Shown here one piece after another: positions 33,894 through 42,963 of a stretch of 64,000 bases of DNA. The stretch lies in the NCBI RefSeq assembly GCF_002117485.1, contig NZ_CP021030.1, forward strand, positions 1,863,001 to 1,927,000. The letters run 5' to 3'. The notes under the pieces are model-generated. The model worked only from the letters and a program-made list of their open reading frames with translations. It made no database searches and was not told where the DNA came from. Numbering within the stretch: the first letter of the stretch is position 1; each line of letters begins with the position of its first letter. The stretch is from Rhizobium sp. NXC14 (lineage in GTDB: Bacteria > Pseudomonadota > Alphaproteobacteria > Rhizobiales > Rhizobiaceae). Position numbers and translations under genes: made by a program.

Positions 33894-34730
33894 ATGCGTG
33901 ATTTCATCGCCCGTCCCGAACATGGAATCGTCTGGATCTCGGGCGCGAGCTCAGGTATCGGCCGGGCGCTTGCGCTGAAGCTTGCCGGCGAAGGATACAA
34001 GGTCGCCGTCACCGCCAGAAGCCACGAAAAGCTGGTCGAGCTGCAGGCCGAAGCCAGCGGCCTTTCCGGGAATATTATCGTCCTCGACGGTGATGTCACC
34101 GATGCCGAGGACATGGAACATGTCCTGGCCTCTATCGAATATGAGCACGGCACGCTCGCAATGGCGATCCTCAATGCCGGTATCTACCTGCCGGTCCACG
34201 CCGAGGATCTGAACCGCGCCGATTTCGAAAAGAGCTTTGCCGTTAATCTTTCCGGCGTCGTCAACTGTCTGTTGCCGGCGATCCGCCATATGAAGGCGAA
34301 AGGGCAGGGGCAGATCGCCATCGTCTCTTCCGTCACCGCCTATGGCGGCCTGCCGACGGGGGCTGCCTATGGGGCCACCAAGGCGGCGTTGATCAACATG
34401 GCCGAAAGCCTGAAATTCGATCTCGACAAGGTGGGCATCCGCATTCAGCTCATCAGCCCGGGCTTCGTCGACACGCCGACGGTGGGCAAGAGCGCCTTTC
34501 CTATCCCGGCGGCGCGGGTGTCGTCCGAGGAGGCTGCCCGCCAGATTGCCGCCGGGCTGAAATCGCAGGCTTTCGAGATCGCTTTCCCCAGACGCTTCAC
34601 CACGATGCTGAAGCTGGCGCGTCTGCTCCCCTATGGCGCTTATTTCCCACTGATGAACTATCTGACTGGCTGGCGGCAGCGGCCGCCGCTAGATGGTCAC
34701 CATCCGGTGATGCCACACCCTGCGGAATGA
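33894..34730 (+). CDS. SDR-family NAD(P)-dependent oxidoreductase
   Basis: A 278-residue short-chain dehydrogenase. WISGASSGIGRALALKL at about residues 14-30 is the cofactor glycine motif, LNAG is at about 93, the catalytic Ser is in IVSSVTAYGG and Tyr-Lys in YGATKAALI. The C-terminal extension (PYGAYFPLMNYLTGWRQ) suggests membrane association. SDR genes of this form accompany ECF sigma/ChrR, FAD amine oxidoreductase, DUF1365 and cyclopropane fatty acid synthase genes in other alphaproteobacteria. Here only a ChrR remnant is left upstream, so this copy may be orphaned. Confidence 0.9.
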   Translation: MRDFIARPEHGIVWISGASSGIGRALALKLAGEGYKVAVTARSHEKLVELQAEASGLSGNIIVLDGDVTDAEDMEHVLASIEYEHGTLAMAILNAGIYLPVHAEDLNRADFEKSFAVNLSGVVNCLLPAIRHMKAKGQGQIAIVSSVTAYGGLPTGAAYGATKAALINMAESLKFDLDKVGIRIQLISPGFVDTPTVGKSAFPIPAARVSSEEAARQIAAGLKSQAFEIAFPRRFTTMLKLARLLPYGAYFPLMNYLTGWRQRPPLDGHHPVMPHPAE

Positions 34731-35065
34731 TCAACGGTGCGGGAAGGCGGGTGGCCGGAACGCGCGGATTAAAAATTGCGAAGGCAGTCTTTATCCGCCG
34801 CGACAAAACCACTTGCAGGATTCATTGTTCCGATTTTTTTGAAAAACCTGCACGCGGGCCTTGTATGGTTGCGGCGCCGAGGAACGCTGCGATGACCGGA
34901 TCGGCTTGCGCCTCTCCGGTGACTTGATCCTCACCTAGGCTTCCTAAGACATGCAACGTCGCTGTCCTGCCCAGACTTGCAAAACGCTGCGATTTGCCGT
35001 TTCATCGCCGCCAGCAACGACCATCCGAAACTCCTCCTTAATGAGATACGCCCTTGTACCCGCCG
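34731..35065. other. Spacer of 335 bp
   Basis: I see no supported gene or RNA here. The stretch lies between the SDR and HAD genes, both on the + strand, and presumably holds the HAD promoter. A short AT-rich run (CCGATTTTTTTG, near 34830) is the only compositional feature. Confidence 0.4.
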
Positions 35066-35731
35066 ATGCCCCACGGCTTCGAGAAGCCTTATGCCGCATT
35101 CCTCTTCGACATGGACGGCACCATCCTCAATTCGATCCTCGCCGCCGAGCGTGTTTGGAGCGACTGGGCAAGACGCCATGGGCTCGATGTCGCCGCCTTC
35201 TTGCCGAAGATGCACGGATCGCGTGGCATTGACACAATCACCCGGCTGAACCTGCCGGGCGTCGATCCGGAATACGAGGCAAGGCTGGTGACCGAGGCCG
35301 AAATTGCCGATGTCGGCGATGTCGTTGCCATTTCCGGCGCAGCCGCCTTCTTGGCTTCGCTGCCGCCGGATCGCTGGGCGATCGTCACCTCTTCGCCCTT
35401 GCGTCTTGCCCGCCGCCGGCTGGAAGCGGCTGACCTGCCTCTGCCGAAATTCATGGTGACGGCGGAGGACGTGACGGTCGGAAAGCCCGATCCGCAATGT
35501 TATATTCTCGGCGCCGAACGCCTCGGCGTCAGCACGCGGGATTGTCTGGTGTTTGAGGATGTCGCAGCCGGCATCAAGGCCGGCGAGGCGGCGGGCGCCG
35601 ATGTCATGGTCGTTACGGCAACCCATCACCAGAAGATGGAGACGCCGCATCCGACCATCTCTTCCTATGACGAGATCGCCGTCAACATCTCAGCCGACCA
35701 TAATATGCTTATCGTCCCGAGCGCAGCCTGA
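35066..35731 (+). CDS. HAD-superfamily hydrolase (phosphoglycolate/DOG phosphatase-like)
   Basis: A 221-residue HAD phosphatase. FLFDMDGTILNS at about residues 12-23 is motif I with the nucleophile Asp and acid/base Asp; VTSSPLRLARRRLEAA is motif II, and KPDPQCYILGAERLG with VFEDVAAGIKAGEAAGA are motifs III and IV. The four-helix cap is of the beta-phosphoglucomutase/DOG phosphatase type, suggesting small sugar phosphates as substrates. The start is uncertain: ATG 35066 or TTG 35054, neither with a strong ribosome site. It converges on nasA. Confidence 0.87.
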   Translation: MPHGFEKPYAAFLFDMDGTILNSILAAERVWSDWARRHGLDVAAFLPKMHGSRGIDTITRLNLPGVDPEYEARLVTEAEIADVGDVVAISGAAAFLASLPPDRWAIVTSSPLRLARRRLEAADLPLPKFMVTAEDVTVGKPDPQCYILGAERLGVSTRDCLVFEDVAAGIKAGEAAGADVMVVTATHHQKMETPHPTISSYDEIAVNISADHNMLIVPSAA

Positions 35732-35762
35732 CATCCGACCTCCAGCATTCGCGCTTGCGCAT

Positions 35763-38420
35763 TCACTCCGCGGCTGCGGCGAGACAGCGATCGATGATCC
35801 TGCCGATTTCGCTGCGGCAGGAACCGCAATTGGTTCCGGCGCTCGTTTCCTTGCCTACCTCTTCAACGCTATGGCATCCGCCTCGCACCGCGGCAGCGAT
35901 CTGGTTGACCCCGACACTGAAGCAGGAGCAGACGGTCGCACCGGGATCCGGTCTGCCGCCGCCGGGACGGCCTGCGACCAGCGCAAAGCGTTTCCTGAGG
36001 TCGCCATGCACGACGGAGAGTTGCGAGATTGCCCAGTTGCGAGCAACGGCAACCGGCTCGCGTGCAAGGAACAGAGCGGCAAGCAGGATCTCACCATCGA
36101 AGAAGGCGAGCCTCAGGTCGCCGGATTGCCGATCCGCGTACCCCAGCGGTTCGATTGCGGCCGGAATGGCGAAGACCTTCCGGCACCAGGCCGTCCAGTC
36201 TTCGACAGCCTCGGTGAAGGCAAGCTCAAGCCGCCAACCGCCTGCAGCTTTCGCCACCGCCCAATAGGCCGCGTCTGGTGTGTCCGGTTTGATGGCAGAG
36301 ACCGCGAATCCGTAGTGGGTGGCGCGGAAGGGCCGAACGGCGACGGCAACGTTCTTCGACGCCGGCTGGCCGGAAATGGGGTCGGTGATCGGCGCCACCA
36401 CGGCGTCGATCCGAGCTTTTGCCGCGAACTGATCGTTCCAGTGCATGGGTGCGAAAATGCCGCCGCGCGCCTGGCGGTCGGTCACCAGCGCCCGCACGAT
36501 CGCTTTGCCCTGGGGGCTCTCGATCTCGACGAGGCCGGCGCTTGATATGCCGGTCTCGATCGCATCGCGCGGATGGATCTCGGCAAAGGGTTCGGCGATA
36601 TGGGCGGAAAGCCGCGCGCTCTTCCCGGTTCGTGTCATCGTGTGCCACTGATCGCGGATGCGACCGGTGTTCAGGGTGAAGGGGAAATCGGCATAGGTGC
36701 GATCTGTCGCAGGCGGTTTCACCGCGACGAAGCGCGCCTTGCCATCGGGATGAAAAAAGCCACCCTCGGCGAAGAAGCGGGTGACGCCGGGCGCCGTTCC
36801 TGCCGGCTGCGGCCACTGAAAGGGCGACAGTTCGTCGTAGGCGCCGCCGCTCGTGCCGGCGTGGGCGCCGATGTCGAAATCGCGGCTGCCGTCATTTTCG
36901 AAGGCGGAAAGCGCTGCATGTTCGGCAAAGATTGCATCCGGCGCCTCGAAATCGAAAGCGACGCCAAATCCCATGCGCCGTCCGACCTCCGCAAGCTGCC
37001 ACCAATCGGCCCTGGCATCGCCGGGGGCATTGAGAAACGGCCGCTGCCTGGAAATGCGACGTTCGGAATTGGTAACGGTACCGTTCTTCTCGCCCCAGCC
37101 GAGCGAGGGCAAAAGCACATGGGCATGCCGGGTCGTATCCGTGTCTCTCAGAATGTCCGACACGACGACGAAGGGACAGGCGGCGATCGCGCTTTCGACG
37201 CTGTCGGCATCCGGCATCGACACAACAGGATTGGTGGCCATGACCCAGAGCGCCTTGATGCGTCCATCGGCCACCGCACGGAACATGTCGACCGCCTTCA
37301 AGCCGGGCTTTGCGGCGATGACGGGCGAATTCCAGAAGCGCTGCACGCGGTCGCGGTCATCCGCATTCTCGATCGCCATATGGGCGGCAAGCATATTGGC
37401 GAGGCCGCCGACCTCACGCCCGCCCATGGCGTTCGGCTGGCCGGTCAACGAGAACGGTCCCATGCCCGGCCGGCCGATGCGGCCGGTAGCGAGGTGACAG
37501 TTGAGGATGGCGTTGACCTTGTCGGTGCCGGAGGAGGATTGGTTGACGCCCTGGCTGTAGCAGGTGACGACCTTCTCGGTCGTCTCGAACAGGCGGAAGA
37601 ACTCCCTGATCTGCATGGCCGGCAGACCGGTCCGTTCCAGGAGATCGTTGGTGTCAAGCGCGGCTGCGGCCGCAAAAGCATCGCCGAAACCCTCGGTATG
37701 GGCCGCGATATAGTTCTGGTCGATCGCCGGGCTTGTCGCAAGATGCGCAAGCAGTCCCATGAACAGCGCGACGTCGCCGTCCGGACGGATTGCCAGATGC
37801 AGATCGGCGATATCGCATGTCATCGTCCGGCGCGGATCGATGACGACGATGCGCATGTTGGGCCGTGCCGTCTTTGCGGCGGCAAGCCGCTGGTAGATGA
37901 CAGGGTGGCACCAGGCGAGGTTGGAGCCGGTCAGGACCACCAGATCGGCAAGTTCGAGATCCTCATAGGTCCCGGGCACCGTATCGGCGCCGAAAGCACG
38001 GCGATGGCCGGCGACGGACGAGGACATGCAGAGCCTGGAATTGGTGTCGATATTGGCTGAGCCGATGAAGCCCTTCATCAGCTTGTTGGCCATGTAATAA
38101 TCTTCGGTCAGCAACTGACCCGAGACGTAGAAGGCAACCGAATCCGGCCCGTGTTCGGCGATGGTTTCGGAAAAACGCCGTGCGACGAGATCAAGCGCCT
38201 CGTCCCAATCGCTCTTTTCGCCGGATATTTCAGGATGGAGAAGACGGCCGTCGAGATCGATCGTTTCGGCAAGCGCCGAGCCTTTCGAGCAGAGACGGCC
38301 GAAATTCGACGGATGCTCGGGATCGCCCTTGATGCTGGCGGCGCCGGCCTCGTCGACCGTGGCAATGACGCCGCAGCCGACGCCGCAATAAGGACAGGTG
38401 GTCTTGACCTCTGTCGTCAT
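35763..38420 (-). CDS. nasA: Assimilatory nitrate reductase, catalytic subunit
   Basis: An 885-residue molybdopterin enzyme that reduces nitrate to nitrite in the cytoplasm for assimilation. The N-terminal [4Fe-4S] motif is CPYCGVGC with a fourth cysteine in GRLCSKG (Cys9, 12, 16, 44). Mo-bis-MGD segments follow (SRLCMSSSVAGHRRAFG and GREVGGLANMLAAH). The C-terminus carries a BFD-like [2Fe-2S] domain (CSCFSVG and NCGSC), which is usual in NasA-type enzymes that take electrons without a separate NAD(P)H subunit domain. Its start codon follows the nirD stop directly. Confidence 0.95.
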   Translation of the reverse strand: MTTEVKTTCPYCGVGCGVIATVDEAGAASIKGDPEHPSNFGRLCSKGSALAETIDLDGRLLHPEISGEKSDWDEALDLVARRFSETIAEHGPDSVAFYVSGQLLTEDYYMANKLMKGFIGSANIDTNSRLCMSSSVAGHRRAFGADTVPGTYEDLELADLVVLTGSNLAWCHPVIYQRLAAAKTARPNMRIVVIDPRRTMTCDIADLHLAIRPDGDVALFMGLLAHLATSPAIDQNYIAAHTEGFGDAFAAAAALDTNDLLERTGLPAMQIREFFRLFETTEKVVTCYSQGVNQSSSGTDKVNAILNCHLATGRIGRPGMGPFSLTGQPNAMGGREVGGLANMLAAHMAIENADDRDRVQRFWNSPVIAAKPGLKAVDMFRAVADGRIKALWVMATNPVVSMPDADSVESAIAACPFVVVSDILRDTDTTRHAHVLLPSLGWGEKNGTVTNSERRISRQRPFLNAPGDARADWWQLAEVGRRMGFGVAFDFEAPDAIFAEHAALSAFENDGSRDFDIGAHAGTSGGAYDELSPFQWPQPAGTAPGVTRFFAEGGFFHPDGKARFVAVKPPATDRTYADFPFTLNTGRIRDQWHTMTRTGKSARLSAHIAEPFAEIHPRDAIETGISSAGLVEIESPQGKAIVRALVTDRQARGGIFAPMHWNDQFAAKARIDAVVAPITDPISGQPASKNVAVAVRPFRATHYGFAVSAIKPDTPDAAYWAVAKAAGGWRLELAFTEAVEDWTAWCRKVFAIPAAIEPLGYADRQSGDLRLAFFDGEILLAALFLAREPVAVARNWAISQLSVVHGDLRKRFALVAGRPGGGRPDPGATVCSCFSVGVNQIAAAVRGGCHSVEEVGKETSAGTNCGSCRSEIGRIIDRCLAAAAE

Positions 38421-38765
38421 TTATTCCGCCGCCATCATCAGGCTTTCAAGCGCTATGAAAAGGGTGCCGCCCTCGTTACGGACCGGTATGGTCCGCACCG
38501 CGCCCTCATCGGCGCCGAGCGCCTTGCCGGTTTCGAGAGAGATCACCCAATTGTGCAGCGGGCAGGTGACGGCCTTGGCGTGCACGATCCCCTGCGACAG
38601 CGGCCCGCCTTTGTGCGGGCAGTGATCCTCGATGGCGAAAACCTCGTTTTCCGCCGTGCGGAAGACGGCGATCTTGCCCTGCGGTGTCTTCACGCAACGC
38701 GCGCCACGCAGGGGGATATCGGAGATGTCACCGATCGGGTGCCAGTTTTCATTGGACCAGGTCAT
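38421..38765 (-). CDS. nirD: Nitrite reductase [NAD(P)H] small subunit
   Basis: A 114-residue Rieske-fold protein that partners NirB. CPHKGGPLSQG and CPLHNWVISLETG give the C-x-H and C-x2-H ligand positions of a true Rieske [2Fe-2S] centre (CPH...CPLH), in contrast to E. coli NirD, which has lost them. AAGGAG lies six bases before ATG 38765. Gaps are ten bases from nirB and zero to nasA, so all three are co-translated. Confidence 0.94.
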   Translation of the reverse strand: MTWSNENWHPIGDISDIPLRGARCVKTPQGKIAVFRTAENEVFAIEDHCPHKGGPLSQGIVHAKAVTCPLHNWVISLETGKALGADEGAVRTIPVRNEGGTLFIALESLMMAAE

Positions 38766-38775
38766 ATCAATCTCC

Positions 38776-41226
38776 TTACTCGGCTGCCTGCGGATAACCG
38801 ATCGTCGCCATCGGCTTGAATTCATGCTTGTCCTTGCCCGAGACACGCTCCGACCAGGGATCGACCTGGGCGAATTTCTGGGAGAAGACAAAGCGGTCGT
38901 AATAGGCTCTACGCTTTTCGGCATCACCCATGATTTGCCGGCGGATTTCCTCCAGGCCGATCCGCTTGGCCCATTTGTAGATGCGTTCGAGGTAGCGGGC
39001 CTGCTCGCGATACATCTGCGTCAGGGCCACGATATGCTCCAGCGCCTCGTCTTCGGTCTTTACAAGCCCGAGCACCTCGGTGCCCTTGATGTCGAGACCG
39101 GCCGCACCGGCGAAATGGATCTCGAAACCAGAGTCTACGCAGATTACGCCGATATCCTTGCAGGTTGCTTCCGCGCAGTTGCGCGGGCAGCCGGAGACAG
39201 CCATCTTCAGCTTGGCCGGCGTCCAGGAACCCCACATGAATTTCTCGATGCGAATGCCGAGACCGGTGGAATCCTGGGTACCGAAACGGCACCAGTCCGA
39301 ACCGACGCAGGTCTTCACGGTACGCAGACCCTTGGCATAGGCCTGGCCGGAGACGAAGCCGGCCTTCCCGAGATCGGCCCAGACGGCTGGAAGGTCTTCC
39401 TTCTCCACTCCAAGCAGGTCGATGCGCTGGCCGCCTGTGACCTTCACCATCGGGATGGCAAACTTGTCGACGACATCGGCTATGGCGCGAAGCTCGTTCG
39501 ACGAGGTGACGCCGCCCCACATGCGCGGAACAACGGAGTAGGTACCGTCCTTTTGAATGTTGGCGTGGACGCGCTCGTTGATGAAGCGTGACTGGTAGTC
39601 GTCGGCATATTCGTCCGGCCAATCGCAGACGAGGTAATAGTTGAGTGCGGGGCGACATTTGGCGCAGCCGCAGGAGGTCTTCCATTCGAGCTCCTGCATG
39701 ACGGCCGGGATGCTCTTCAGCCCTTTCGCCTTGATCAGCCGGCGAACATCGTCATGGCCGAGTTCCGTGCAGGTGCACATCGGCTGAACCGCAGCCGGGT
39801 TGTAACTGTCGCCGAGCGTCAGCGCCATCAGTTGTTCGACGAGACCGGTGCACGAGCCGCACGAGGCCGATGCCTTCGTATGGGCGCGCACGTCGCCAAG
39901 CGACGTCAGTCCCTTGCTCGTGATCGTCGAAGTGATCTTGCCCTTGCATACGCCGTTGCAGCCACAGATTTCCGCGTCATCCGGCAAGGCTGCAACGGCC
40001 GCCATAGGGTCCAGCGGTGACCCTCCCTGATAGGCCTGTCCGAAGATCAGCGTCTCGCGCATCTCCGAAATATCGGTCGCCTTCTTCTTCAGGTCGTTGA
40101 ACCAGGCGCCGTCGGCGGTTTCGCCGTAAAGCACGGTGCCGATGATCTTGTTGTCCTTCAGGACCAGGCGCTTGTAGATGCCGGCGCTGGCATCGCGCAG
40201 CACGATCTCTTCGCGATCGTCGCCATCGGCAAAGTCGCCGAGCGAATAAAGCTCGATGCCGGTGACCTTGAGCTTGGTCGGCGTGTCGGCGTGAACGAAG
40301 GCGGGCGAGCGATCTCCGGAAAGATGCGCCGCGGCGACACGGGCCATTTCATAAAGCGGGGCGACGAGGCCATAGACCATGCCGCCCACCTCGGCGCATT
40401 CGCCGAGCGCAAGGATATCCCCGTCTGAGGTCTGCATGCCGGCATCGACGACGATGCCGCGGTTGACTGCAAGGCCGGCGTCTTTCGCCAGGCCGACATT
40501 CGGCCGGATGCCGACGGCCATGACGACGAGCGTTGCCGGGATGATGCGGCCGTCGTCCAGCTCGATGCCTTCGACCCTGCCGTTGCCGATGATTGCCTTG
40601 GTGTTGGCCTTGCAGATGACCTTGATGCCGCGTTCCTCGACCGCCTTCTGCAGGAGATAACCGGCGGCGGGATCGAGCTGGCGCTCCATCAGCGTCGGCA
40701 TGACGTGCAGGACGGTGACGTCCATGCCGCGCTGGGCAAGGCCAGCGGCCGCTTCGAGGCCGAGCAGGCCGCCGCCGATGACGACGGCCTTTTCGCGCGA
40801 CTGGGCGGCAAGCAGCATGGCCTGCACGTCGTCGAGGTCGCGATAGGTGATGACGCCGGGCAGATCCTTGCCGGGAACCGGGATGATGAACGGCACCGAA
40901 CCGGTTGCGATCACGAGCTTGTCGTAGCTTTCGGTAACGCCGTGGTCTGACGTGACAGTCTTGGCGGCGCGATCGATGTTGACGATCCTGTGGCCCTTAT
41001 AGAGCGTGATTCCATGCTTGATATACCAGCCATCGCCGTGAATGATGATCTGCTCGTAGTCCTTTTCTCCGGAGAGAACCGGCGACAGCATGATGCGGTC
41101 GTAATTGACGCGTGGCTCGGCATTGAAGATCGTCACTTCATAGCGTCCGGGCGCCCGTTCGAAGAGGTGCTCCAGCATGCGCCCGGGCGCCATGCCATTG
41201 CCGATGATAACAAGTTTTTCAGTCAT
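38776..41226 (-). CDS. nirB: Nitrite reductase [NAD(P)H] large subunit
   Basis: An 816-residue enzyme reducing nitrite to ammonium with six electrons. The N-terminal FAD/NAD(P)H module spans about 1-400 (LVIIGNGMAPGRMLEHL; VVIGGGLLGLEAAAGLAQ). Two BFD-like [2Fe-2S] segments follow near 420-530 (CGCNGVCKG with CGSC; CTCTELG with CGCAKC). The C-terminal sirohaem/[4Fe-4S] reductase domain has CVGSDWCRFG and SGCPRNCAEATC. It is the second gene of the operon, 16 bases after narK. Confidence 0.96.
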   Translation of the reverse strand: MTEKLVIIGNGMAPGRMLEHLFERAPGRYEVTIFNAEPRVNYDRIMLSPVLSGEKDYEQIIIHGDGWYIKHGITLYKGHRIVNIDRAAKTVTSDHGVTESYDKLVIATGSVPFIIPVPGKDLPGVITYRDLDDVQAMLLAAQSREKAVVIGGGLLGLEAAAGLAQRGMDVTVLHVMPTLMERQLDPAAGYLLQKAVEERGIKVICKANTKAIIGNGRVEGIELDDGRIIPATLVVMAVGIRPNVGLAKDAGLAVNRGIVVDAGMQTSDGDILALGECAEVGGMVYGLVAPLYEMARVAAAHLSGDRSPAFVHADTPTKLKVTGIELYSLGDFADGDDREEIVLRDASAGIYKRLVLKDNKIIGTVLYGETADGAWFNDLKKKATDISEMRETLIFGQAYQGGSPLDPMAAVAALPDDAEICGCNGVCKGKITSTITSKGLTSLGDVRAHTKASASCGSCTGLVEQLMALTLGDSYNPAAVQPMCTCTELGHDDVRRLIKAKGLKSIPAVMQELEWKTSCGCAKCRPALNYYLVCDWPDEYADDYQSRFINERVHANIQKDGTYSVVPRMWGGVTSSNELRAIADVVDKFAIPMVKVTGGQRIDLLGVEKEDLPAVWADLGKAGFVSGQAYAKGLRTVKTCVGSDWCRFGTQDSTGLGIRIEKFMWGSWTPAKLKMAVSGCPRNCAEATCKDIGVICVDSGFEIHFAGAAGLDIKGTEVLGLVKTEDEALEHIVALTQMYREQARYLERIYKWAKRIGLEEIRRQIMGDAEKRRAYYDRFVFSQKFAQVDPWSERVSGKDKHEFKPMATIGYPQAAE

Positions 41227-41242
41227 ATTTCAGGTCCTTGGA

Positions 41243-42484
41243 TCAGGTTGCAGGCACGGGCGCAGAGTGCCCTTGGCGCGACAATTGCTTGACGGACAGG
41301 TGCATCCAGATGAGCGAGATCGCCACGATCGCGAAGAGCAGCAGGAAGCAGCTGGACCAAAGGCCGGTCATGTCCTTGAGGAGGCCAAAGGCGATCGGCA
41401 GAATGAAGCCGCCGAGCCCGCCCATCATGCCGACGATGCCGCCGACGGCGCCGATGCTGTCGGGATAATAGGCCGGAATGTGCTTGTAGACGGCGGCCTT
41501 GCCGAGGCTCATGAAGAAGCCGAGCACGAAGATGACGACGATGAAGATAACCGGCGTGATCGCTGTGGCCGGCAGCGAAAGGATGAGGGTGGCGACAGCC
41601 GACACGGCAAACATCGCGTACATGACGCTGCGCGCGCCTTTCTTGTCCGACAGGACGCCGCCGAAGGCGCGGAAGATGCTGCCCGGGATGGAGTAGGCGG
41701 CAGCGATCATGCCGGCCGTTTCCAGGTTGAAGCCGTAGACGCCGACGAGATAGCGCGGCAGCCACAAGGACAGGGCGACGAAGCCGCCGAAGGCGAAGAA
41801 ATAATAGAGCGAGAAGCGCCAGACCTGAACGTTCTGCAGCGGCGCGAATTCCTGGGCCAGGCTCTTGGAGGCGACGCCGCGCTCGCGCCGAAAGCGGAAG
41901 GCCGGATCATCTGTCGTGGTGAACCAGAAGAGGATAGCCATCAGCGCCAGCCCGACGGCCCAGATCTCGGCAACCGCCTCCCAGCCCCATGCGATGAGCA
42001 CGAAGGGGGCTGCAAATTTGGTGACGGCCGCGCCGACGTTACCGGCGCCGAAGATACCGAGCGCCGTTCCCTGTTTCTCCGCTGGGAAGAAAGGCGAGAC
42101 ATAGGCCACGCCGACTGCGAAGGAGCCGCCGGCAAGGCCGACACCGAGGCCGGCGATCAACATCTGCGTATAAGTGTGGGCGTAGGAGAGAAGGAAGGTC
42201 GCCAATGCGGCGGCGAGCATCGTCAGCGTGTAGACGAGACGGCCGCCGTACCGTCCCGTCCAGATGCCGAGAACGATGCGCACGATCGAACCGGTCAGAA
42301 CGGGGGTGCCAATCAGCAACCCGAACTCAGCCTCGTTCAGGTTGAGCTCTTGCTTGATGCGAATGCCGATGATGGCGAAGATCGTCCAGACGGCAAAACA
42401 GAGGGTGAAGGCCACAGTGGAGATCCACAGTGCTTTGGCTGGTTCGCCGGCTGACATGGGCTGCACTTTCTCAATGGCAGACAT
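41243..42484 (-). CDS. narK: Nitrate/nitrite transporter, MFS (NarK/NasA type)
   Basis: A 413-residue MFS protein with 12 membrane segments. The nitrate signature region is visible as GLGVGLAGGSFAVGVAYVSPFF in the first half and GIVGMMGGLGGFILPIAFGL in the second. RYGGRLV is the cytoplasmic MFS loop. It should import nitrate (or exchange nitrite). ATG 42484 has GGAG six bases upstream; a TTG seven codons earlier is possible. It is the first gene of the nitrate operon, behind a terminator-bearing leader. Confidence 0.93.
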   Translation of the reverse strand: MSAIEKVQPMSAGEPAKALWISTVAFTLCFAVWTIFAIIGIRIKQELNLNEAEFGLLIGTPVLTGSIVRIVLGIWTGRYGGRLVYTLTMLAAALATFLLSYAHTYTQMLIAGLGVGLAGGSFAVGVAYVSPFFPAEKQGTALGIFGAGNVGAAVTKFAAPFVLIAWGWEAVAEIWAVGLALMAILFWFTTTDDPAFRFRRERGVASKSLAQEFAPLQNVQVWRFSLYYFFAFGGFVALSLWLPRYLVGVYGFNLETAGMIAAAYSIPGSIFRAFGGVLSDKKGARSVMYAMFAVSAVATLILSLPATAITPVIFIVVIFVLGFFMSLGKAAVYKHIPAYYPDSIGAVGGIVGMMGGLGGFILPIAFGLLKDMTGLWSSCFLLLFAIVAISLIWMHLSVKQLSRQGHSAPVPAT

Positions 42485-42534
42485 AGCTTCTCCGTGGCCC
42501 GACAAGGTCGTGCCGATCCATTGCTGGGGGTTAA

Positions 42535-42669
42535 AACAAAAAGCCGCTGGTCAGGACGCGCTAGCACGAGGCGCGCGAATATCCTGATCAGCGGCTTTGC
42601 TGGTGGCGCCCGCCGTTGGACGCCCAATCATTGGCCTTCCGGCCTATCTATCTCGATGCAATCCCATCG
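42535..42669 (-). promoter_or_regulatory. NasT (ANTAR) antitermination leader with intrinsic terminator
   Basis: Read on the minus strand, the narK leader has a 5-bp hairpin CGATG-GGATTG-CATCG (42669-42654). Next is a 7-bp hairpin GGCGTCC-AACGGC-GGGCGCC (42624-42605) whose six-base loop has A1 and G4, the ANTAR recognition pattern. Then comes a terminator in which 42598-42582 pairs with 42556-42540 (17 positions, one mismatch) before TTTTTGTTTT. In known NasR/NasT systems an ANTAR protein binds such hairpins and prevents the terminator from forming. The first hairpin has a hexaloop but lacks A1/G4, so it is only a candidate P1. Confidence 0.75.
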
Positions 42670-42963
42670 CGGGTTGCTGAACATTTGATCCACTGCGACT
42701 ATGGCCGCAACGTAATTCCTGTCTCTTTATGAGCAGCACCTGCATGTGCCCATTCCGCGCCGATCGCCCTTGATCCGCGCAACATAAGCGATGCAATCAC
42801 CGTGCCAATTCTCTCGCGTTTGCCAACCGGTTGAAATAAAAGCATCTTCGAGCGATATGCGTTCTGCCTGTTTTTCATGCTGCGGGCCCAGTGTGCAAAT
42901 CTTTTGGGCTTCGCGGGTAGTGCAGGTGCCGATCCTGCTGGCGTTTTGTGCAAACCGGCGACA

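Noticed and set aside
36573..38060. A 495-codon + strand frame antisense to nasA
   Set aside because: It is the mirror of a real molybdoenzyme gene with no ribosome site or protein motif.
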